DNA from: Motacilla alba alba
Taxonomy: Eukaryota; Chordata; Aves; Passeriformes; Motacillidae
Reading direction: 5' to 3'
NCBI RefSeq assembly: GCF_015832195.1
Contig: NC_052028.1
Span: 12,888,894-12,952,893 of the forward strand
DNA: 64,000 bases
Shown in pieces: positions 23,450 through 35,800 of this stretch. The position numbers and the translations under genes were made by a program. The stretch's first letter is position 1. Each line of letters opens with the position of its first letter. Under the pieces are notes generated by a model, which was given only the letters and a program-made list of their open reading frames with translations, was not told where the DNA came from and ran no database searches.

Positions 23450-26400
23450 AAGACTGAGAGAAAAAATATATATATTTTACAATTATAGTTTTTACTGGGG
23501 AGGGTTACAAAAACAAATTTTTAATACTTTTTTTTAAACACTTAATGAAGGTAAAAGGGAGAATCTCAGGAGAAGGTTAACTAGCAGGCCAGTCTTTATT
23601 GTGAAGATGCTGCATCCTTCTCTTCTGGGGATGGTGGAATTTTAAAGGCTTTGCCAGAGCCACTTCTGTGCTGAGACTGAACAGAAACTCTGTTTTTAGA
23701 GGAGTCTGAATGTGTTTCAAACGGCGCTTTTTATTTTTTACCTTTTTTGTTTTGTTTTATTTCCCACTGGGGTCTGGTGTTAAATGATTTTGTTATCCAG
23801 GACCCTGCAGGACTTTTTGTAGCTGCTATACCACCCACTGAAGCATTCCCACGTAGGTGCTTTATCTCCCAAACTCCATATAAGTAAAATATTGAAGACA
23901 AGATTTAAGCCTCCAATCAAAAAAAAAAAAAAAAGCCCATTATTGTAAAATGAAATGTGTATTTTTTTGCCCAGAACCAAATATATTTCAAACAGGTTGA
24001 GTATTATTACTTTCCAAGTCATAGCTCTGATGAAGGAATGAGCTCTAGTGGAAGTGCAGCCAAGTGTTGGGAATATGGCTGTTGTTATTAGCCATGAGGA
24101 ATCTGGGTTTCTGGTCCATTCACTCTGCAGTCAGTTTGTCACTCACTGTTGAATCTTCAAGGTGAAAGATTAGCAGAGGGTTTTCAAATAATCACAGTTC
24201 TTACAGGTAAAGACTTTATGCTAAGAGCCTTTGGATATCAGGTTCCAAATTTGCCTCTTATAACCTTTTTAGCACAGACATCTCTAGGATTTCTGAGTTA
24301 AATCTACAGCGTGAAGACAATTTCCATTCTTCCTTTAGAGGTTTGAAGGCTAAGTTAATTTACAGTTGGTGTGAGTGGATTAATTCAGGATAATAAAGTC
24401 AGGGCTGAGATTAGCCATTGGTCTTTATCCGTTTGTTCGTCAGTCTGTAGTTTCTTGAGTCCTGTGGTCAGTGGTGTTCTAACCTTGTGGAAAACGTGCT
24501 AATAATCTCTCCTCATTCCCCAGCACCCACAGCACTGTCCATTTTATTGTGACTGAAAATCTGTTTGCTTTAGCAGAGATGTGGGACTGATGGACTCATT
24601 TTCCTGGTACCCTCTCCTTTGTGCAGTGAGCAGTGCAAGGTGTTACCCCACCTGGTTTGGCTGTGGGATCTGCCAGACAGTGAACCAGGATTGTCTCATC
24701 CCAGGAGCTGGAATGTACTGACACTAAAGAATGAATGGAGGACCATTGGTTCAAGTCTGTCTGAAGCAAGTATTTGTTAAAAATCTGGTTTAAAATGAAG
24801 CTGTTGCAAAAACACATTTATTAGTTCCCCTGACTTAGTCTTGTACTGAAGGGAGCAGTGGCATTTTCTGGTAAAAGCTGGGAATGATGTGTAAATTAGT
24901 AAACAGGATTCCTTTGCTAGGAATTGCCCAGCTCCTTGGTTTGTCTAGCTGCCCATGCAGGGGTGTTGCAAGAGTAGGTCACAGGCACCCAGTTTTGGGA
25001 TGATGAGGAGGGGACCTCTGTGGGATGCTTGATGAGCAAGGTTAGTACATTGCCCCTCCTCAGAGGCACAGGGAAGCTCTGCTCCAGGATGTCTCTCTGT
25101 GAAGGCAAGGAGATGCTTCCCTGGTGTCCCAAAACAAGCAGGGTAGCTCCCTCTGCAGAGCTCCAGAAGCAAAAGCCCTTTTGTTGCCAATTGTAGGGTT
25201 GTGTCCCATGTTTCAGATGTGTTGGAGGCCATGTGGTGCTGTGCCTGGCACTGGGAGCAAACAAGGACACAGCTGTCTGTCCCAAACTCTCCAGTCTGGT
25301 GTGTTGGGTAGGACACTCAGAATCGTTTCCACCTCTCTCATCCACACATCTGAGGCCATGTCTGACCTTTCCTGCCAACTTAGCTGGTCCATGCAGCCAT
25401 GGAGAACAGGAAACACGGGCACTGCATTGCAGCTGGGACCAGGCTTTCCAAATTGTGTCTAAGATTTTGGGAGTGAAGAAAGAGAAAAATTCCCTTGTGA
25501 CAGTTCTGCAGCACTATTGGATGGAAGTGAGACCAGCTTCAAGCAGAGCTGACATCTTACGTTCTCAGTTACTACAGTATGTCTGTCATTACATCCCTTT
25601 GCATTTCTGTGGGAGCCAGAGTCACCTTCCAGCATTTTGTGTCTGACTGCTGCTTTCCCTAAGTTATTAATGCTCTCATTAGCAGAGTAGTGCTGACTGT
25701 GGAGCCACTAGATGGCCTGACTAGATGTCTTTATGAATGTTTTAATGCCTGTGGAACAAGAAGCTGTTTGTCCATGAACAGTGCTAGTTTTTTATAACTG
25801 GGACACAATCAGCATATTCTATAAATGGACTGTAGGTTGTTCTGCTTGCAGGTTGCAGCTTTGTGTGTCTTAGTTTTCTAATGAGAGGATTAGCTTCTGT
25901 TTCTAAACTGCATGGCTTGCTTTGTACTTGGGCTCACCTTGTGAAGGGAGCCCTCGCTTGGCTCACTGGATTCTTGCTTCAGAGAGAGCTGCAGCAATGA
26001 ACGGGTCTTTTACCACTTGGTAATCTTAATTTGGAGAGAAAGGTCAGCTCTTAGCAGCTTGCACCAACAGATTAGGCAATAGTTGAGGCAATTCCTGTTC
26101 GACAAGCACCACCAGTACACAGAAACCAGAGATTTAGTGTCAGTGCTTGTACCAGGTCCATCTCAGTGTGGTTGATCTCTTTTCTGAAGGTTTGGGATCT
26201 GAGTGTGGCAAGAGCATCACAAATTCCATACACTTCTGACTAGCTCACTGGGCTTTGAGCTATTAATTATTTGCAGCAGTTATACTTTTCAGTACCCTAG
26301 AGGCTTTGTTGACTAATGCAAAGACTTAATATTAGCCAACCATCCACTGATTGAGAAATATAAGCTGTATTTTATCATCTGCATCTTTAACTGAGCCTTT

Positions 26401-28365
26401 GCAGGGCAATCTCGTTAATTATTCCAATTACTTTTGGTTATTTGTAAGCAAAATCACTAAAGCATGAGTACATAATCAAATCTTCACATCTGCATGCAAG
26501 TCAAGACTGGAGATTAAATACTGGTGATTATCCAATGCCAAATACATGTTTTCCATGTTTTCCCCCCAAAGGTATTGAAATACCCCTCTCTTTGTGGCTG
26601 CATAAGTTTTGCTGCTTTTAAGTATCAGAATCCCAGACAACAGGGTGTGTGTTATGTTGCATAAAAATACTTTGATTTGCTCTTGAAGCTGTTGTTGATC
26701 TACACTGGTGCTAATCTCCAAGGCCTACAGACAGTAAATAGGTTTGGGGCTCTCATGTGTGCAAGGTGTCTTTTCTCATACCTAGGAAATTAATTATCTT
26801 TTTCAAACCACAATAGAAGAAAGTGTGAGCCTTCCTGAAAGGGGAATACAGCATCATTAAAATAAAGATGTGCCTTTTTAAATGTAAATGTACAGCAAAT
26901 GCTTAAACTTGAACCATTTCCTAGTGCCTTGCTGGACAAGAGAGGAGAGGGGAAGGGGTTGGGGGATAAGGATGTAAGAGAAGGCTTGACTCCTGCAGGG
27001 TTTGTGTGTGGGATTTTTTTTTTTAAATGTCTGATTTTCAGTGCAGAATTTGTGTGAACGACAGTAATTCAGAAGCTCCTGGGTTCCCTCTGGAAAATCG
27101 ATATGGCTAATGACTCTGGGGAGGTTTGTCACTCCTAATATAAGACTTGGAAAGGTTGGCAGCTTCCTCTGGGTGTGCTGTAACAGCTGAAGCTGTACTG
27201 GAAGGTGTCTTGGTGAGCTGCTGGATGTTTCACCCCATGGTGAAGCTCATGATTTCACTGGCATGCAGGATCCTGCATTTCATTTTCTAAGTATGCAAAT
27301 CACAAACAGTCCCAAAAGCATATAAAATCTGTAGCAGAAGTGTCTTTCACAAAAGCTGATGCCTTCCATCACTGGGAAACTTTTTCAAGAGTGTATTTAA
27401 ATCTCTAATACAGAAGTAGCAAGAAAGCACTTTCTCAGCCTTTCCTCATGGTTGGTTTTACAGCAGTCTGTGCACAGGGCTTTTCTTTCCTTTACTAGGG
27501 GAGCGTTCCAGTCGGCAAACTTTCCTTCTCCCTGCTGCACTGAGAACAGTGACCTGAGAGTCAAACAGGCACCAGCAGCATTGCAGGAGCACAGTGCTCT
27601 GGGGCTGCTGCAGGGCTGTGACAGCAGCTCTGCTGGCTCACATCACCCAGGGGAGACATCTCCTCACAGTCAGATGGGGCAATCATGGAACTGCCAGGTG
27701 AAAAGGGAGAAGATTTTATTCTAAATGGCCTTTCAGGATACAGACAGGGACTTGGAATTGATTGGAGAGAACAGCCAGCCTCTGGCAGTCAGCCTGTGAC
27801 ACTTGCAGTCAAAGGAGCCCTGGTAAAGCCAGGTGTGAAACAGCCCAAGTGGTGCAGGTGTACCTTGCATCCCACAGCCACTGCAGCTGCTGGGATTCAT
27901 GGATTCTGCATGTTACACAGCAAAGGGGGAGCTGGCTTGTGAGTCAGGAGCACTGGGTCCTGCTCTCAGCTGCCATGGCCTGTTACTTATCTTAAGCAAG
28001 GAAAGTCTGTGTGCTGCAATCTCCCACCTTGTGTAGGATTCACCTTTAAGTGCTTTATTTTCTGACCTAATGAGTGTTGAGTCCAGATTTTAAAACAAGC
28101 TGGAAATCCTCACCTGCTTCAAGTGGAGAGAGATGTGGTAGGTGGAGAATGGGAAATGAGATCTGAAATTGCCATCAGAATTCAACACAGACTCATCAAT
28201 TCATTTCATATTCCTCATTAACCAGTCAGATTGATTTATTCACATTATAAATTTGAAGTGTAACCAAAATAAGTTCACCTCCTCCTCTGATTTCTGCTTT
28301 GTACTGCCATGCTTTAGCTTGGTGAATCTGTATGGAACTAGGCAATGATAGATCATGGAAACCCT

Positions 28366-28371
28366 AATAAA
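28366..28371 (+). terminator. GALNT10: Alternative GALNT10 polyadenylation signal
   Basis: AATAAA followed by gcctgtgtctgtttttg, a good GU/U-rich element. It would give a shorter transcript than the 28,978 site. Confidence 0.4.
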
Positions 28372-28977
28372 AAGCCTGTGTCTGTTTTTGACTCTGCCTC
28401 TGCTAGCTGAGTACACTCCTTAATTGACTGCATTTGAGCTTTCTTGATGCTTCTGTATGACCCCAAAAGGGTTCAATGATTCCAGCAGTTGTGAGTGATT
28501 TGGGAGTTTTATATAAAGCCATTGGATCAATGTGGTTTTAAATATACTAGTTCAACTCATGGAGAAAGTCTTAATCCCTGGTAGTGAGCAAACAAATGTG
28601 AACTTCAGCCACAAAACAAGATAAAAACTGATCAAGCTAACAGCCTGAAACCTTAGCCCTTACGATAACAGCAACAAATAACTTTAGCCTCTAGGGTGGA
28701 GAAGGGAATTGGTTTCAAAATGCATTCTCTAGGATCTCGGTGATTAGGTCTAAGTTTGTCTGTACCTTGTACTGCATGCATTTTCTCTGTAAAACTGGAT
28801 GGTGCCTCTTGAATCAGTGTGTATTTATTTTGTGCGTATTAGGACCAACAGCCTAATATCTGGGGGTGGTAAAGGACTTGTAGCACTTTAATGTAGTAGC
28901 TTTCATAAATTGGGAATCATTGATAGAATGCCTAGTGTTTTTAAAGTTGAATGGACTTCCTTTTATAATATATTTAA

Positions 28978-28983
28978 AATAAA
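28978..28983 (+). terminator. GALNT10: Candidate distal polyadenylation signal of GALNT10
   Basis: AATAAA within tttaaaataaattttt, followed about 10 bases on by tgtgttttctg, a plausible GU-rich downstream element. The sequence changes from AT-rich to more balanced within 100 bases to the right. Confidence 0.45.
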
Positions 28984-29005
28984 TTTTTAATGTGTTTTCT
29001 GAAAA

Positions 29006-31880
29006 CTGTGTACGCAGACATGACTGGTTCCCCGCCTGTGTTGCTCCAGTGATTGATTTCTACTTATGAGAATAAACTCAGCTGCCCTGGTGTGGTGTTT
29101 CCCCAGCACAGGTTTACTGTCACTCCGTGCCCAGTGGTGCAATCCTGAAGGAACCATGGCTGTAGTGGACGACTTGTGCCCAGGTAGGACCCCCCTGGGG
29201 TGGACCGGCCTTGGTAGGGCACACTGGGAAGCACAGAGGAACAGAGAAAACACAGCTGTGACTCTTCTTTCTCTGCCTGTTGGCCTTGGGAGCGGCTGCT
29301 GGGAGATCCATCCCCACCCCTAGGTTTGCAGGGGAGGGCTTTAACAGCTCATGGCCTTGTTTGTGTTCTGATCTCCACGTGGGGAGAGCAGGCTCAGCCC
29401 AAGACAAGAGAAGTGGATCAGTATTGCTCATATTCCCTCTAGGACCCTCAGCGCTTCCTACTGTCACCACTTCATTTCTTCAGTGGCCTTCTCAATACTC
29501 CTTTCACTCACTGGGGAAAAAATAGATGGGAGACAAACAATGAAATGTGTGAAAATCTGTGTGTGGGGAAAAGGAGCCTTTCTGGGGGGACCAGCAAGGC
29601 ATGATCCCCCGGGAAGATTGTGCTGTGATTCTTGGCCACGGGAACATTGCCCAGGGTAAGGATGTGCCAAAAGCTGTGACAGTTTAAGCATTTTAGCAGG
29701 TTCAATATGTGCAACCCTAGAAAAGTGCTGAGGAGAGTGGGAGTCTGGGGGAAGGTGCCAGAGCAGTGTTTTCATTGGCCTCCCCAAGGTACTGCAGTAG
29801 GAAATGGTCTGATTTCTGATGATGAAAAGTTTAAAAAAACCTTCTCCCCAGGACATCTCAAGCAGCCCAGACCATTGGGAGAGAAGTATTTCTGTCCTGA
29901 GCCCCCTGAATGGCTCCATTAAAATACTAAGTTCCCGATGACAGCTACACCACCGACTTCTCTTTAGAGGGTAGTGCTGCTCCAGGTGAGATTTACAGGC
30001 CTGCACGGGCTCCCCTAATTTGATTAGAGGCTGACTGGGATGGCCAGGCTATTACTGCTTCAGAGGCACTAAAGCTGCCTGGCTACTGATGGGTTTATGA
30101 AACATTGTTTCTCACTTCATTGCAGCTCCCACAAAGAATTATTGGATCAGGTTAGTGATAGATTCCTAATAAAGAATGTCTCGATGAGGCAGTTTATTTT
30201 GCAGAAAGCTTGTTCCAGACTAGCAGACTGTGAAATCTGGAGGTTCCCATGAGGATAAATATGCTGAAATAAACTGCAATTATAAAAACACCTCCATGCA
30301 TTTTTTTTTTATTTGAAAGACTGAAAAAAAGGTGTCATTGTGGTAGCCTGAGCAGGAGGTAATTAGCATCGAATTAGCAAACAGTGACAAAACCTGGGGT
30401 TTTTTCTCCTAGTGCTCATTGCAAAAGGACTTAAAACCTTTTTATCTGTAGGGATGAGAGGTTGCAGCCCAAGGAAATACAATCTGATGGTCAGTACCAG
30501 CCTGTTCTGACACTTACAGTGCCTGTTTCTTCCCAAAATACAGTCAGGAGGCAGGGAGCACCTGCACAATCTGCTCCTCAAGGGGACAGGAAGAAGTTCT
30601 GCTTGTTCCCCTCTATCTCCTTGCTTGCTGTTATTATCATCTGTCCCTACAGTCTGTGGGTTTGGCTTCCTGAGTGTCAAGATAATCCCTCTGCAAGATT
30701 TCCTCAGCCAGCCATTTGATTTTTATTGGTAATGTTAAGATAAAGCCAGAAAGCTTGTTATCAGCAGCTCTGAGATCTCTGTCAGCCTCTTGGTGTCTTC
30801 CCTTTCCCCAAAACAAGGGAATATCTGTATGGCTTTGCCGGCAGGGTGTTACTTCAGACAGGCAGATTCCAATCAGTTTGGTCTGGGGCTTTTATAAGCC
30901 GTAGTGTTTTACTGTTTCAGATCTCTTTGCTTGTTTGCTCTGTGGGTAAAGCCATTTGTTTGCACCAGCTTCCCGTGAGAACGGCCGGCTCCGAGGGAGC
31001 GTGTCCCCAGGAGGGTGCACTGTGGTTCTCTGCCGGTCACATGCACAAACAGAAATTACCAATTGCCCGAGGGCACCCGCAGTAAAAGCCGACACTACAG
31101 CGGGACTGTTGAGGAGTATCAACTCTCTGCCCTCCAGATCTATTCTGAGGCTTGTTTGGTATTCGAAGGAGTGTTTGGAAAATACAGATTTTTGCTTTTC
31201 TCAGTTGTCTTCTGCAGAGCATGCAGAACTGTTGCCAGTGTTGCTGCAGGGAGCAGCCTGAGCTGATGACCAAGGGCTTTAAGGAGTCTCTTTCTTGCGA
31301 AGGTATTTCGTGTGATTCAGCACAGCTCGCCCAGTGCTCGCTCACATTGTTCCATGTGCAGCATTTCAGGCTTTGAAGTTATTAAAGCCGATGGAACCTT
31401 TTCTTCTGTCTGAGCAGAAGATCCTTTCTTCAGGAAGATGAAATCCTTTTCCTTTTAGAGCTGCTCAGGAACCTCTGACAATAGCATTTACTGTCTGGTA
31501 TTACAGAAGCCACAGCATTTCCAGAAGTTACATCTTCTCTTCACAAATCAGCAGGAATTTCATTCTTTCCCTGCCACCCCCGACTTCGCCTCCTCCTTTT
31601 TTCTCCCCTTTTTTATTTTTGGGGAGATTTGAGGGTTGGGGTGGGGATTTTTGTTGTTTTTTCTGAGTTATTTTTGGGTTTTGTGTGTTGGTTTTTTTTT
31701 TTTCCTGAAGATTAAAAACGCGAAGTTTAAAAGTCACATTGCTTTAAAAAACACTTCTCCAGGTCCCATCTTTTCACTATCCCTGCCTTAACACCAGGAA
31801 AAGAAAAAAAAAAAGGGAAAAAAAAAACTGTATTTCTTGTAACATAAAAAATTACATTTCAGGCAGGAACTGCAGCCTAG
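29006..31880. other. Intergenic DNA between GALNT10 and SAP30L
   Basis: I could not support a gene here. The right end (31,560-31,850) has T-rich then A-rich homopolymer runs just before the CpG island. Mammals have an antisense noncoding transcript from the SAP30L promoter (SAP30L-AS1). An equivalent here would start near 31.9 kb and run left, but the sequence itself does not show one. Confidence 0.6.
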
Positions 31881-32286
31881 GTGCTGAACAGGCATTTGTG
31901 GCTGTGCCGACCCTAGTTTTGAACGAGGGCCGGGCGGGAGCCGCAGCTCCAGGCCTGTTACGGGTTCGGGTCGCTCACAGGAGCGGCGCCGGTGCAGCTG
32001 CGGGCGGCTGCAGGAACCCGCAGTCCCGCTGCATGCGGGCGTCCCGTGCGCGTCTCGGCAGCAGGGGCAGACCGAAGGCCGGCGGGGCCGGAACGCCTCC
32101 CGCCTCCTGCGGGCGGTGCCAGCCCGGCACCTGCGGGGCAGCGCGGGGAGCGGCCGGCTGCCCTCGGCTCCCCTCGGCTCCCCTCAGCTCCGGGGGGGCC
32201 GAGCCGCCGCTCCCTCCGCGCGCCCCTCACGGCGACCTTCCGGCTGCGGGGGCCGGGCGGCGGCGGCGGAGTGACAGCTCCTGCGG

Positions 32287-32380
32287 CCAATCGGCGTTCG
32301 GAGCGGCGCGGGCCGCCCCGCCCCTCCAGCCTCGCGGCCCAATCGGAGCCGCGGCTGCGGGCCGGGGGCGGGACTTCCGC
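32287..32380 (+). promoter_or_regulatory. SAP30L: SAP30L core promoter sites: two CCAAT boxes and an ETS site
   Basis: CCAAT occurs at 32287-32291 and again at 32339-32343, both as CCAATCGG and 52 bp apart. ACTTCCGC at 32373-32380 is a consensus ETS site on the minus strand (GCGGAAGT). NF-Y pairs plus ETS sites are typical of CpG-island promoters. Transcription probably starts between about 32,380 and 32,500, which is inferred. Confidence 0.6.
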
Positions 32381-32647
32381 GGCCGGGGAGGCGGTTTTGT
32401 GTGTGCGAGCGCTGCGCGGTCCCGGCTCCCCGCGGGCGGCGGCGCTTGGGGGGCCCGGCCCGGCCCGACCCCGCGGGCAGCGCTGAGCGGCGGCGGCGGA
32501 GGGGGGGTCCCCTCCCCTGCCGTAGTGGGGGGCCCCCGCGGAGGCGGCGGGGTCCCCCCGAGGGCGCGGTAGTGACGGCGGCTCGTCCCCCGCTTGGTCC
32601 CCCGGTTGTCGGCTCCCCGCGCGGGGTGAGGGGCGGGCAGGTGGGCG

Positions 32648-32833
32648 ATGAATGGGTTCAGCACCGAGGAGGACAGCCGGGATGGGCCGCCCGCCGCCCC
32701 CTTTTACGGCCAGAGCTGCTGCCTCATCGACGACGGGGACCGCTGCGTGCGCCCCGCCGGCAACGCGTCCTTCAGCAAGAGGATCCAGAAGAGCATCTCG
32801 CAGAAGAAGCTGAAGCTGGACATCGACAAAAGT
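32648..32833 (+). CDS. SAP30L: SAP30L coding exon 1
   Basis: 62 codons, [10 protein letters not shown] through KLDIDKS, ending at donor gtgagt. It has the first zinc ligands (CC at 24-25, C33) and the [13 protein letters not shown] helix. It is very GC-rich because it lies in the CpG island. Confidence 0.97.
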
Positions 32834-35800
32834 GTGAGTGCGGCCTCGGCCGGGGCTGCCGGGCGCCGCCGAGCCCCCCGGAGGGGCGGCCGGGCCGGCT
32901 CCAGCCGCCACCGCAGTGCGGTGCCTCCGGGGAGGTGCGGATCCGCCCGGCGAGTTTGGCTCCCGGGCGGCCGGGGGGGTTCGCGCTGGGGCCGCGGGCC
33001 GGGGCTGCGGGGCTGTGTGCGGCACACGCGGTGCCTCCGGACCGCCTTTGCCCGTCCTCAGCCTTACAGCGCTCGGGAAAGGGAAGGACGTGCCTGGGTG
33101 GACCCGGCTGTTCCCCGGGTGCAGAGCCGGCTTTTCCCTGTGGCTCTGCCCGCCTGCCGAAGCATAATGGAGCTAAAGCGCTGAACGCCGTGCTTGGGAG
33201 GCGGGCGGCGTGCGGGGAAGCCAAGGAGCGAGCTGTCAGTGCTTCGGAGGCAGGAGTGCTGTTCCCATTGCGGTCTCGGGTTGGAAAGACTGCTGCTGTC
33301 AGGTGAAAACAGCGCTGTGGTCGCTGCTTCAGTCAGGCGGCACTGACGTTACTTCTTTAATTGGTAAGAATTGGGGTTGTGGTGAAGCAGGTTTAAGAGC
33401 GAGCTGGCGGTGAGATGTGCTGCCTCTTCAGCAGGGTCTATTCGCACACAGAACAGCCCGGTTTGCTGCCTGATGACATTGACAGCTGTCAGCTCGAGAT
33501 GCAAACGGGTTATTTGCCCAGCAGAGAAATAGGCAGAGCAGAGCAGATCGCAGAAGGAATTTCTCAGAAGTGACTTCGTTAACGGAATTCGGCTCTGCAC
33601 GCTTTTTTCGCCTGATCTGTAAAGATCAAAACCACTGAAAACAAAGCAAAAGCAAAAAAAAAGGTGAAGTTTTGAGTCAGTCTGTTTGGCAGCTCCCCCA
33701 GTTGGTTGGGTCCCTTCTGCACAGCCAAAATGCATCGTGTCACGGGAAAAGTGACTCAGTTTGAAACATATTCTTAAAAAATAGAGCATTTCTCCCAGTT
33801 GTAGTTCTCAGCGGATTTGTCTAGTGGCGTAGTAATTTTTTGCATTTTAGAAATGAGTCTTTGTTGACAGATGCCAGGCTTTAGAAACAAAAAGGGGAAA
33901 TGAGACTAATGCAGTCAGAACAAAGGGAAAGTGTAAAGCAGGCTGCATGGAATGATTCTGGATGTAGAGTGCCTGTGTTATCTGAAGATATTTTGCCTTA
34001 TAGATACCAAATAATTTTGATCTTTTGAGTCCTTTGTTTTGCTAACTCTAGTGAGATTATATTTGTTGAAAGGGAGATTCCATTGCTGAACAAGCAATAG
34101 GAAGGAGGCTATTCTGCATTTGATCTGTTTGTTTTAATTGAGGTGATCAGCCCAAGTTTTATTTGTCAAGGTTTTGAAACACTTGCCTTAATAATCTTCT
34201 GTACAATTCAATCCAGAAAGTTCACAAGAATGGAATAGAATGATACATTTTTTGGTAGTTACCTGCTAGTAAGTCCTGAAATAAATGTACTTCTTCCAGA
34301 CAAGCACCCATTTTTTTTTCCTGACACATGATTGCAGCCATAAAAAAAGAAATTTATTATCTCCAGAGGTTCAATTCAGCTGGAGCTTGAGTTCTTTGTT
34401 TTCTTTGCCTTTAGTCTTTGTAAGGTGAGTTATCTCTGAATAAAGAATGTGATATCAGGGCTGGGATTTAAGATAAGAAATTCCTTAATGTTCAGTCAGT
34501 CACACCAGTCTTGAGGGACGCACTGGTGTCGAAGTGGCTGCTGTTGGATGCTGTTTCACAGTATCATTTTTTATTGCTTTTTCACCACTTCTGGTTCTCA
34601 GGTGCGACATCTGTACATTTGTGATTTTCACAAGAACTTCATTCAAAGTGTTCGGAACAAAAGGAAGAGGAAGACGAGCGATGATGGAGGCGACTCTCCT
34701 GAGCACGACACGGATGTTCCGGAGGTTCGTGGGCTGCTTTAACCCTTCTTAACATGCTGAAGTTTCACTTGGATGTTCTCATCTATCAGAAAATATTTAT
34801 GTTTTGAATTGCAAGGCTATTGAAGCTGCTGTGGAGTTACTTTCACTTTCCAGGAGGAGTTTTTTCTAACGTGTGGTGTCCTAATTTTCTTCATTCCCCT
34901 ATGAGTTCTTAGCCCATGTAAAATTTTCTATAAAAAGAGGTGTGATAAGGTAACTTCACAGCTTCATGTATGTACAGTTAAAATTGTATTTTATACTATT
35001 TTTTTAAGGCTAAAAATAAGTTCTTTTTGGTGGTGTCTGATGCCCCAACATAATTCTTTGTTACTTAGTATGCATCGTTTTGCAAAAACACTGCAGAATT
35101 CAGTAGGTCACTCTCTTTGATTGGGTATTTGATACCCAGGGATATGGAGCTGCTCCAGATATTTGCATATATGGTATTTTTTAGCACTATTTAAAACTAC
35201 CTTTAAATAGTTTGTGGCACATTTCACATTTTTATTTTCAGGAGATAGGCCTGGGGGAAGTTTTCTGTGATAGAGAACTCTAGAATAATCCTTTCTCTGT
35301 GCCACTGCGTGCTGCACTTGCTTCAGTGATGTTTCTGGTACTGTTGACATGGCAAAAGTTGTGCAGAGGTGATGTTCAGAGAAGCAGAGCGTGGCCACAG
35401 TCAGCAGAGCCCTCTGCTGGAAATGCCAACCCTATTGGCAAAAAGCTGTTTATTTCTGAAAGAAAAAAAAAAAAAAAAAAAGCCACCAAGAGTCATTTTG
35501 CCAGCAAAGCTGTGTCTTGGTGCAAAGCTGGTGCACACACCTCCTGTGTGGAGGTGTTGAAAGAGTAGCAAGTTTTTGGTATGGAGTTTTTTTTAAGATA
35601 ACCTGACCTTTTTTTTTATCACTGTTCATGTTTCCATTCTATGAGCTTCTCCATCAAAACTTTCCTGTTCAAGCTTTGCAGTAGTTGCCAGGGTGATTGC
35701 TGAAGACCCAGTTGGCATCTAAAAATGTTGGTGCTGTAGAGCACACAGAGTATTTGGAGACTGAAACCTGATGGATGCACATCACCCAGCTGAACTGGGA

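Larger units (their letters stand above)
23450..29005 (+). other. GALNT10: Probable GALNT10 3'UTR (end uncertain)
   Basis: From the stop codon on, the DNA is AT-rich with no splice-bounded frames. Candidate AATAAA signals lie at 24392-24397, 26861-26866, 28366-28371 and 28978-28983. The last two are followed by GT-rich sequence, and the 28978 site sits at the end of a continuous AT-rich stretch, so it is the favoured distal end. The true end could be any of these. Another AATAAA at 29071 is possible. Confidence 0.5.
31920..33330. promoter_or_regulatory. SAP30L: CpG island over SAP30L promoter and first exon
   Basis: GC content and CpG frequency rise sharply at about 31.9 kb and fall by about 33.3 kb, covering the promoter, coding exon 1 and the start of intron 1. 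No TATA box is seen, consistent with a broad housekeeping promoter. Long open frames on both strands in this block (up to 355 codons) are by-products of stop-poor GC-rich DNA. Confidence 0.9.

Noticed and set aside
31958..33025. 355-codon minus-strand frame and 301-codon plus-strand frame in the SAP30L CpG island
   Set aside because: Pro/Arg/Gly/Ala-rich translations of GC-rich DNA on both strands, with no domain and overlapping the real SAP30L exon.
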